This document shows positions 26,480 through 32,744 of a DNA stretch of 64,000 bases, in pieces. The translations under genes were made by a program, and so were the position numbers. How positions within the stretch are numbered: position 1 is the first letter of the stretch; the number at the start of each line of letters is the position of its first letter. The DNA is from Stenotrophomonas pavanii (GTDB lineage: Bacteria; Pseudomonadota; Gammaproteobacteria; Xanthomonadales; Xanthomonadaceae), in contig NZ_FNFQ01000002.1 in NCBI RefSeq assembly GCF_900101175.1, positions 306,203 to 370,202 on the forward strand. Direction: 5' to 3'. Below the pieces are notes generated by a model. That model was not told the DNA's origin and made no database searches. It worked only from the letters and a program-made list of their open reading frames with translations.

Positions 26480-26917
26480 TCACAGCTGCCAGGAGCCGAT
26501 GTCCGCGTTTCCGGCTTCACCGCCGGGCTTGCTGTCCGCACCCAGCGAGAACACATCGACGTCACCATGGCTGCCGGGAACCTGGTACTGGTACGGATGG
26601 CCCCACGGGTCGTTCGGCAACCGGTCCAGGTACGGTGTTACCGGCAGCGCGCCGCTGCCCTGCGGTGGCTTCACCAGCGCCTGCAGGCCCTGTTCGGCAC
26701 TGGGATACCGGCCGTTGTCCAGCTTGAACAGCTTCAGCGCCTGCATCAACGCCGCAATGTCCTGGCGCGCCGCGACCACCCGTGCCTGGTCCGGCCGGTC
26801 CATCAACCGCGGCACGATCAGTGCGGCGAGAATGCCGATGATCACCACCACCACCATGATCTCGATCAGGCTGAAGCCCTGCTGCCGAGCCCTGCGACCA
26901 CGAACCTGCGTTGCCAT
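26480..26917 (-). CDS. gspG: T2SS major pseudopilin GspG
   Basis: 145 residues. The leader (MATQVRGRRARQQG) is followed by the cleavage site G|FSLIEIMVVVVIIGILAALIVP with Glu at +5. The body has the GspG hallmarks: ALKLFKLDNGRYPSAEQGLQALV, the LPNDPWGHPYQY segment and a C-terminal calcium-site region (DVFSLGADSKPGGEAGNADIGSW). It heads the gspG-K-L-M-D-E-F run and lies 57 bp after the two Phd-like genes on the same strand. Confidence 0.96.
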   Translation of the reverse strand: MATQVRGRRARQQGFSLIEIMVVVVIIGILAALIVPRLMDRPDQARVVAARQDIAALMQALKLFKLDNGRYPSAEQGLQALVKPPQGSGALPVTPYLDRLPNDPWGHPYQYQVPGSHGDVDVFSLGADSKPGGEAGNADIGSWQL

Positions 26918-26974
26918 TGTTCCGCCCTCGTCATCCTGGAAGAGACCGCTGCACCATGGTCAGCGGTGCATGTG

Positions 26975-27559
26975 TCAGTACGATAAACATCCACCGCCGA
27001 TTCGCTGCGCGTGCACCTGCGCGGGCAGAATGCGTGCAGACGGTACACAGGCCGCCTCGAGCAGCTGCGGCGGCATCCTGGCCAGCAGGTCATCCAGGCA
27101 ATCGCGCAGCACTGGATGTGCGCACGCCTGCAGCAGGCGCGCGCACTGCATCGGTGACCACGCCGTTCCGTGGTCGAGGCCGATGAACGCCCGGTAGGCC
27201 TGGTGATAGCGCAGGTCGTCGTCGACGCGCTGGGTACTGTTCAGATCGCGCACGACCACCAGCAGGGCCGCACGTTGCAGCAGCCGCGCTTCCCCCGCGT
27301 CGAGCGGCAATACATGCATGGCCGCTTCGGGCCACGGCCGTAGCATTGGATCGAGCGCGCTTCGCAGTGCCACCAGCGGATGTGCACTGCTGTCCAGTGC
27401 CGCCCAGCGCACTGCGTCCGCCCAGGCATCACTGGAGAGCAGCCAGACCCAGGAGTGGCCGTAACGTTGCACGTTCACCGGTGCATGCCGCGCCTGCTCC
27501 AGTGACTGGCTCAGGTGGCGATCCAGCTCCAGCATGCTGATCCTGCGGCTGTCTGCCAT
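26975..27559 (-). CDS. Phd/YefM-fold N-terminal protein, paralogue 1
   Basis: 194 residues from the ATG at 27559; ATGs at 27586 and 27535 (the latter with AGGA upstream) are alternatives. Residues about 6-50 (RISMLELDRHLSQSLEQARH-APVNVQRYGHSWVWLLSSDAW) have the beta-alpha-beta pattern of Phd/YefM antitoxins: strand, helix with NL/HLS, then a P-V-x-V-x-RYG strand pair. The C-terminal 140 residues are helical, contain several Cys, and match no toxin-neutralising tail I know. It is paralogous to the next gene upstream. No toxin gene is adjacent. P. aeruginosa has phdA within the equivalent pdt locus (recalled), so a locus-specific role is likely; the mechanism is unknown. Confidence 0.6.
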   Translation of the reverse strand: MADSRRISMLELDRHLSQSLEQARHAPVNVQRYGHSWVWLLSSDAWADAVRWAALDSSAHPLVALRSALDPMLRPWPEAAMHVLPLDAGEARLLQRAALLVVVRDLNSTQRVDDDLRYHQAYRAFIGLDHGTAWSPMQCARLLQACAHPVLRDCLDDLLARMPPQLLEAACVPSARILPAQVHAQRIGGGCLSY

Positions 27560-27679
27560 CTGCGTCGCCCGTGCTCCGCGACGCATGGTGCGTCGTACTC
27601 TGGAGAAGACGTCAGCGGGGCAGGTGAAGCGACAGCGCGATTGCAGCGCTGTGCGCTGCGTGGTGTTTCATCGGCAGCG

Positions 27680-28231
27680 TCATCGCAGCGTCATCCGCCT
27701 GCAGGCTTCGCGCTGCATCCGCGGTGCCTCACCGCCACAACGGCGTGCCAGTACCGCCACGTCGCTGCGCGCAGCGAAGGCAACCAGGGCATCGGTCATG
27801 TCCACGTCATCGCACCACGACGCCATCGCACTGCGCACCGCCGGCAGCTGCCAGCCATCCATCACCCCGTGGCTGCCCGCCACGAACCAGTGCCACAGCC
27901 GATGGTGCCGCACCTGCTCGTGCAGTTGTGCAACGCTGTCGAGGCCATGCATGTCCATCAGCAGCAGTGCACGTGCCAGCGCCGCCGGCGGCAGCGCTCC
28001 GGTCTCAGCCAGGGGCAGCAGCTGCTGCTGCAGCCGCAGGAGCATCGCCAGCGGATGCGACTGCGGATCGAATTCCAGCAGCACCCATTGTTGCTGCCAC
28101 TGCGCATCGGACACCACGCACACCCATGGCGAGCCATAGCGGTGCACCATCAGGGGGCGCCGTTGGGTGGTTTCCAGCAGCGCCGACAGATTGCGACGCA
28201 GATCCAGCACACCGATGGTCTCGTTGCGCAC
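27680..28231 (-). CDS. Phd/YefM-fold N-terminal protein, paralogue 2
   Basis: 183 residues from a GTG with AAGGAG nine bases upstream. Residues 5-50 (TIGVLDLRRNLSALLETTQRR-PLMVHRYGSPWVCVVSDAQW) match the Phd/YefM antitoxin pattern and align with paralogue 1 (shared L-D/E-L-xR-x-LS, P-x-x-V-xRYG-x-W-V, then x-HPL near residue 57). The C-terminal part (LLLMDMHGLDSVAQLHEQVRHHRLWHWFV...) is helical and not assignable. It lies between the anti-sigma gene and paralogue 1, all on one strand, and probably belongs to the regulatory-secretion operon. Confidence 0.6.
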   Translation of the reverse strand: MRNETIGVLDLRRNLSALLETTQRRPLMVHRYGSPWVCVVSDAQWQQQWVLLEFDPQSHPLAMLLRLQQQLLPLAETGALPPAALARALLLMDMHGLDSVAQLHEQVRHHRLWHWFVAGSHGVMDGWQLPAVRSAMASWCDDVDMTDALVAFAARSDVAVLARRCGGEAPRMQREACRRMTLR

Positions 28232-28289
28232 CCCAGGCTTCTCCTTGCTTGCAACGGCCCTGCGCGGCGCGCACGGCCCGCGTCTTCAT

Positions 28290-29270
28290 CTATCCAAGGA
28301 CGGCGATGCCACCGGGAAAGCGACGCAGATCCAGCGACAGGGTCAGGCGCAGCTGCTCCAGCGCCGCGTCCGGATCATCGATGCGGAAGCGTCCGCTCAC
28401 CGGCGCGCGCGCCAACGCCGACTCACCCAGCAGCACCTTGCCGCGGCGATAGCGGTTGATCTCGTCCACCACCTCACGCAGCGGTGCGCGGCGGAACACC
28501 AACATGCCCTCGGTCCAGGCACTCACCTCGGCAGCGACGGCCTCGGCCACCACGCCACTGAGGCGCTCGTCGTAGCGGGTCTGCTGCCCCGCCTGCAGTT
28601 GCAGGCGGCCCTGCGGGTGCTCGATGCGGGCGCTGCCCTGCAGGCAGGTCACCTGCACCCGGCCGTGGGTGTTGCGCACGTCCAGGCGCACCGCGCCTTC
28701 ATCAGCAATCACGCAGCCCGGGCCGGCGAACAGTGCCAGGCGCAGGCCGGCCCCGGTTTCGATCGCGGCCTGGCCCTGCACCAGCTCGAAACCCTCGCCC
28801 TGCGCGTCCACGCGTCGGCGCAGGCTGCTCTGCGTATCCAGTTCGATCTTCAGCTGCGGCGAAGGCGCGATCTGCAGCCGCTCACCGGTGCCGGTATGGA
28901 AATCGGCCGTCATCGCCGTCACCGGGGGCCACAGCCCCAACGGCGGACGGACCGCCGCCACCACTGCCAGGCTGGCGGGGGCGGCAATCGCCGCGCCCAG
29001 GAAGGCACGCCGGCTCCAGCGTTGGACCGGCGTCGGCGCGAGCGGTTGGCGTGCAGCGGCAGGCAGCTGCTCGCCGGCCAGGCGTACCTGCTCCCATTGC
29101 CGGCGCGCACGGCCGAATGCTTCGCGATGACGGGGATCAGCCTCGCACCACGCGCGGAAGCTGCGCCCGTCGGCCGCGGTTGCCTCGCCCGAGGTCAGCC
29201 GCACCAGCCACGCATGGGCCTGGCGCTCGACGGCATCCAGCGGGCGTTGCGGGCGATCGTCAGGATCCAT
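28290..29270 (-). CDS. FecR-family anti-sigma regulator (VreR-like)
   Basis: 326 residues. The N-terminal DUF4880-type anti-sigma domain (AHAWLVRLTSGEATAADGRSFRAWCEADPRHREAFGRARRQW) is followed by a twin-Arg and hydrophobic segment (RRAFLGAAIAAPASLAVVAAV, about residues 87-107) that should cross the membrane once. The FecR periplasmic domain follows (LQIAPSPQLKIELDTQSSL, then the GLxVxD/HPQGRLQLQAGQQTRYD pattern), then a C-terminal STN-like segment (APLREVVDEINRYRRGKVLL). It should hold the adjacent ECF sigma factor and respond to the STN/TonB_C protein two genes upstream. Confidence 0.9.
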   Translation of the reverse strand: MDPDDRPQRPLDAVERQAHAWLVRLTSGEATAADGRSFRAWCEADPRHREAFGRARRQWEQVRLAGEQLPAAARQPLAPTPVQRWSRRAFLGAAIAAPASLAVVAAVRPPLGLWPPVTAMTADFHTGTGERLQIAPSPQLKIELDTQSSLRRRVDAQGEGFELVQGQAAIETGAGLRLALFAGPGCVIADEGAVRLDVRNTHGRVQVTCLQGSARIEHPQGRLQLQAGQQTRYDERLSGVVAEAVAAEVSAWTEGMLVFRRAPLREVVDEINRYRRGKVLLGESALARAPVSGRFRIDDPDAALEQLRLTLSLDLRRFPGGIAVLG

Positions 29271-29339
29271 GGGGGCTCATGCCGGACCCGCACGCTGCGG
29301 GGTTCTGCTCGGCGTCAAAGTGTAGACGGATGCCGCCGT

Positions 29340-29870
29340 TCAGAACCGCACCTGGCGCCCCTGCCCGCTGCGTTCGGCCAGGTAGTCCTGGGCCGCCTTC
29401 AGCTCACGCTGCACCAGCCGCAGCGACACCCCCAGGTGGTCGGCGACGTCGCGCTGCTGCAGGCCGTCGACGCGGATCGCCAGCAGGATGCGGCGGCGAC
29501 GCTCGGGCATGCGCTGCAGCAGGCCGACCATGTCCTCCAGCGCGAAGTCCAGTTCGGCCGCCTGCGCCGGGCCCGGTGCCGGGTCGGCCATGTCCATCAG
29601 TGCTTCCACTTCTTCCAGGCTGAGCAGGCGGTGGTCGGCACGTTGGCGGTCGATCACGGTATTCATCGCCATGCGCAGCAGGTAGGCCGCGGGGTTCTGC
29701 ACCGCGTCCAGGCGGTCGCGACGCGCGCTCAGGCGCATCCAGGTGTCCTGCAGCGCATCGCCGGCCAGCTCCTCCGAGCCCAGCTTGCGCGCCAGCCGGC
29801 GCTTCAGCTCGTCGTAGGCACCCACCAGGTGGTCCATCAGGTCAACTGCCCCAGCCGTACCGTTGCTCAT
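29340..29870 (-). CDS. ECF sigma factor, FecI type (VreI-like)
   Basis: 176 residues from the ATG at 29870 (MSNGTAGAVDLMDHLV); a longer start at 29912 is less likely. Region 2 is YDELKRRLARKLGSEELAGDALQDTWMRLS...NPAAYLLRMAMNTVIDRQRADHR, and region 4 is LQRMPERRRRILLAIRVDGLQQRDVADHLGVSLRLVQRELKAAQDYL. This is the standard iron-starvation/ECF05-10 arrangement beside a FecR gene. By analogy with P. aeruginosa VreI it may transcribe the T2SS and TPS genes; that is inferred from synteny. The gap of 69 bp to fecR and 16 bp to the receptor-like gene suggests one operon. Confidence 0.92.
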   Translation of the reverse strand: MSNGTAGAVDLMDHLVGAYDELKRRLARKLGSEELAGDALQDTWMRLSARRDRLDAVQNPAAYLLRMAMNTVIDRQRADHRLLSLEEVEALMDMADPAPGPAQAAELDFALEDMVGLLQRMPERRRRILLAIRVDGLQQRDVADHLGVSLRLVQRELKAAQDYLAERSGQGRQVRF

Positions 29871-29886
29871 GTTCGAATCCTTGAAG

Positions 29887-30567
29887 TCATGGAAGGGGCG
29901 AGCGACCGCCACAATCGTGGCCGGTGCCGGAAGGACGGATCTGCAGCGTCACCGGTTGGGGCAGCGCCGCGGCCCCGGTCGCCAGCTCCAGGCCCTGCAT
30001 CGCCTGCAGCAGGCGTGCATCGCGGCGATCACTGCCACTGCCGGATAGCAACGCGGGCTCGCGCACGTGGCCTTCGCGATCAATGCGGAAGCGCAGCGTG
30101 GCAGCGTAGCGGCCGGGCGCGATCTCCGGGTCGTCACAGAACGCCGCACGCAGGCGCTGCTGCAGGCCACCGTAGCGACGCCGACGCTCGGCCTCAGGGA
30201 GTTCAGCACCAACTTCGGGGCCGGTCGCCAACGGCGCGCCCCGGCGCAGCACCACACGCTGCTCGCCGATCACCTCGGCCTCGATACCGGAGTCCTGCAG
30301 CAGCACCCGCAGTGCCGGCAGTGGCGGCAGGTTGGCGTGCAGCGGATAGCTGCTGCGCTCGGCGGCAAGGTCGCCCGGGTACATCACCGACCACCCGCTG
30401 ATGACACTGAAGCGCTCGACCGCCTGTTCCAGCGGCTGCGCCGGGATGTCGTAGGCATGAACAGCGTCCTGCGCCGCAGCGGCAGAGGACAGCAGCAGCC
30501 ATGCGGCGATCGCCACTTTCCAAGTTCTGACCGCATGGTGTCCATTCAGCCCCCTGACGTAGAACAC
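29887..30567 (-). CDS. STN-domain / TonB_C-domain signalling protein (VreA-like)
   Basis: 226 residues from a GTG at 30567 (GAGG six bases upstream); other starts in frame are possible. A signal peptide (VAIAAWLLLSSAAAAQ) is followed by an STN domain (AYDIPAQPLEQAVERFSVISGWSVMYPGDL...LRVLLQDSGIEAEVIGEQRVVLRR), the periplasmic signalling domain of TonB receptors and secretins. It ends with a TonB-C-like domain (RYAATLRFRIDREGHVREPALLSGSG...LLQAMQGLEL). There is no beta-barrel. This exact architecture is the unusual hallmark of P. aeruginosa VreA (PUMA3), which also precedes an ECF sigma and a FecR gene. Confidence 0.82.
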   Translation of the reverse strand: MFYVRGLNGHHAVRTWKVAIAAWLLLSSAAAAQDAVHAYDIPAQPLEQAVERFSVISGWSVMYPGDLAAERSSYPLHANLPPLPALRVLLQDSGIEAEVIGEQRVVLRRGAPLATGPEVGAELPEAERRRRYGGLQQRLRAAFCDDPEIAPGRYAATLRFRIDREGHVREPALLSGSGSDRRDARLLQAMQGLELATGAAALPQPVTLQIRPSGTGHDCGGRSPLP

Positions 30568-30836
30568 GTGACCCTCGGCAGCGACAGCAGCTGCAGTGGA
30601 CGCACGACGCGGCCGGAAACCCGGCCCGCGCGCGACCCGCAAGCGGGCTCAAACCGTACCGGGGCCACATGTCATTGCGATGACCGCCGCCCACGGCCGG
30701 GCGTCGAGGCAGGCTCCGTGAAGCCGATCACCCATCAGGAATCAATGACTCGAGCAGACATGATCATCTGCCCGGGGTCCGCGCCCGTTGAGCAGCGACG
30801 GGATCCGACCCGGACAGATCGCGGGAAGCCGTCAGC

Positions 30837-30942
30837 CGGCGGGGCGGTATGGCCAGGCAGGACCGTTGGCGCCATGGATGGCGCCATCGAGCCCCCAAGG
30901 AAGGGTTTACGGCGTGTCCTGCCTGGCCATACCGCCCCGCCG
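30837..30942. repeat. Long perfect inverted repeat with internal hairpin
   Basis: Two perfect 27-bp arms (30837-30863 and 30916-30942; core GGGGCGGTATGGCCAGG) flank a 52-bp loop that itself contains GGCGCCAT-GG-ATGGCGCC and GAGCCCCCAAGGAAGGGTTT. It lies in the 474-bp gap 30568-31041 between the receptor-like gene and lrp. That gap has no gene; its other content is the promoter of the receptor-like gene and one REP. Confidence 0.9.
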
Positions 30943-30978
30943 CCCCAGGGAGCATCGCTGTTGCTGTTGCTCCTGAGG

Positions 30979-31002
30979 TTGCCGGCCAGCGGCCGGCGCT
31001 AC
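30979..31002. repeat. SMAG-type REP palindrome
   Basis: TTGCCGGCCAGCGGCCGGCGCTAC, with a GCCGGCC/GGCCGGC stem and GTAG (reverse strand) at its base. It lies 39 bp downstream of the lrp stop codon on that gene's strand and may act as its 3' stabiliser or terminator. Confidence 0.75.
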
Positions 31003-31041
31003 CTGCGGGTGCCGGGTGCAACCCGGCCGCACCCCCGTCCC

Positions 31042-31506
31042 TCACAGCGGCAGCTGGGTCGTCTGCTTGATCCGCTGCATCGGAATCTCGGTCTTGGTGT
31101 TCTGCACGCCGGCAATCCGGTTCAGGTGCTGCATCTGGAACTGACGGTAGGCATCAAGATCGGCCACCGCCACCCGCAGCAGGAAATCGCAGTCACCCGC
31201 CATCAGATGGCATTCCAGCACTTCCGGGAACGACTTGATGCTGTTGATGAAGTGGTTGGTGGTGTCCTCGTCCTGCCCGCGCAGCCACACCCGCACGAAC
31301 ACCGTGAAGCCACGGCCCACCTTGGCCGCGTTCAACAGCGCCACGTAGCGGTCGATGTAACCGCCCTCCTCCAGCAGCCGCACCCGGCGCAGGCACGCCG
31401 ACGGTGACAGCCCGACCCGTCGCGCCAGCTCCAGGTTCTGCAGGCGGCCATCACACTGCAGGGCGTCGAGGATGCGTCGATCGAGGCTGTCGAGCTGGTA
31501 CTGCAT
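31042..31506 (-). CDS. Lrp/AsnC-family transcriptional regulator
   Basis: 154 residues from the ATG at 31506 (MQYQLDSLDRRILDAL); an in-frame start at 31551 is rejected because Lrp proteins open with this sequence. The helix-turn-helix is NLELARRVGLSPSACLRRVRLLEEGGYI. It is followed by the RAM ligand-binding domain (FTVFVRVWL...FPEVLECHLMAGDCDFLLRVAVADLDAYRQF). It is divergent from azlCD and 125 bp away, the classic arrangement for an amino-acid-sensing regulator of that exporter. Confidence 0.93.
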   Translation of the reverse strand: MQYQLDSLDRRILDALQCDGRLQNLELARRVGLSPSACLRRVRLLEEGGYIDRYVALLNAAKVGRGFTVFVRVWLRGQDEDTTNHFINSIKSFPEVLECHLMAGDCDFLLRVAVADLDAYRQFQMQHLNRIAGVQNTKTEIPMQRIKQTTQLPL

Positions 31507-31631
31507 GCAATTCCACCTTGGTGGTACATGGCCGCAGGAAATTTCAATCATCCCGAATCAAGTGGCATCAACGCAACCCGATTTCGTGATTGGCCCGTTA
31601 GCATGGAGCCCCCCACCTCGTTGTGCCCTCC

Positions 31632-32363
31632 ATGGACGCCCGTACTTCCCTGCCCCTGCCCGACACCTGCGACACCGCGCCGCGCGCCGAATTCCTGCGC
31701 GGCCTGCGTGCCGCCGTGCCGGTGATGATCGGCTTCATCCCATTCGCCCTGGTGCTCGGCGCCCAGGCGGCCCAGAAGGGCCTGAGCGCACTGGAAGTGC
31801 CGCTGATGACCGGGCTCAACTTCGCTGGCGGCTCGGAGTTCGCCGCCGTCGAACTGTGGACCTCGCCGCCGCACATCGCGTTGATCGTGGCGATCACCGC
31901 GCTGGTCAACAGCCGCCACCTGCTGATGGGCGCCAGCCTGGCCCCGTTGCTGCAGCACCTGCCGCGCCGCCGGGTCCTGCCGGCCCTGTTCTTCATGTGC
32001 GATGAAAGCTGGGCGATGGGCGTGGCCGATGCGCGCCGCCGTGCCCTTGGATTCAGCCTGGCCTATTACCTGGGCGTCTCGGCGGGACTCTACACCGTCT
32101 GGGTCGCCTGCACCGCGCTGGGCGCGATCGTCGGCCCGCTGCTGGGCGACATCCATGCCTATGGTTTCGACATGGCCTTCCCTGCCGTGTTCCTGGTGCT
32201 GCTGCGCGGCATGTGGCAGGGCATGAAAGCGGCGCGGCCGTGGCTGGTCAGCCTGGTGGTGGCCGCAGCCACCTACCTGCTGATCCCAGGCGCATGGTAC
32301 GTGGCCAGCGGCGCGCTCGCGGGCCTGGCGGCGGCCTGGCTGCTGGCGGAGGATGCGGCATGA
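31632..32363 (+). CDS. azlC: Branched-chain amino acid exporter, large subunit AzlC
   Basis: 243 residues from the ATG at 31632 (a GTG at 31623 is an alternative). The AzlC family signature is present: EFLRGLRAAVPVMIGFIPFALVLGAQAAQKGLS, then NFAGGSEFAAVELW and NSRHLLMGASLAPLL. It has about six to seven membrane segments. With AzlD it exports branched-chain amino acids or analogues; control by the divergent Lrp protein is inferred. Confidence 0.92.
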   Translation: MDARTSLPLPDTCDTAPRAEFLRGLRAAVPVMIGFIPFALVLGAQAAQKGLSALEVPLMTGLNFAGGSEFAAVELWTSPPHIALIVAITALVNSRHLLMGASLAPLLQHLPRRRVLPALFFMCDESWAMGVADARRRALGFSLAYYLGVSAGLYTVWVACTALGAIVGPLLGDIHAYGFDMAFPAVFLVLLRGMWQGMKAARPWLVSLVVAAATYLLIPGAWYVASGALAGLAAAWLLAEDAA

Positions 32364-32674
32364 TGTTCAACGGGCTGATCCACTGGACCTCGGTGCTGAC
32401 CATCGTGCTGATGGCTGCCGCCACCTACCTGACCCGCATCGTCGGCTTCCTCGCGCTGCGCAACCGCACCTTGAGCAAGCGCGCGGTGACGGTGATGGAA
32501 GCCGCGCCGGGCAGCGTGCTGATCTCGGTGATCGCCCCGGACTTCGTCGCCGACCAACCCGCCGACCTGGCCGCGCTGGCGATCACCCTGCTGGCCGCCA
32601 CCCGGCTGTCGATGCTGCCGACGGTGCTGATCGGCGTCGCCTCGGCCGGCCTGCTGCGCTACCTGATGGGCTGA
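32360..32674 (+). CDS. azlD: Branched-chain amino acid exporter, small subunit AzlD
   Basis: 104 residues starting at the ATG that overlaps the azlC stop (ATGA). It has four hydrophobic segments, with the AzlD features AATYLTRIVGFLAL, then VMEAAPGSVLISVIAPDFV and a final LIGVASAGLLRYLMG. The product is the small partner of AzlC. Confidence 0.9.
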   Translation: MMFNGLIHWTSVLTIVLMAAATYLTRIVGFLALRNRTLSKRAVTVMEAAPGSVLISVIAPDFVADQPADLAALAITLLAATRLSMLPTVLIGVASAGLLRYLMG

Positions 32675-32744
32675 CTGCGTGGTGCGCCGGGCAAAGGCCC
32701 GGCGCTGGCCAGTCATCGCAGCACGCCCTGTACGCGCGCTGCCG

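Noticed and set aside
30684..30701. Possible Pho box ATGTCATTGCGATGACC upstream of the vreA-like gene
   Set aside because: Only one 7-bp half fits and the second is inverted; too weak to call alone.
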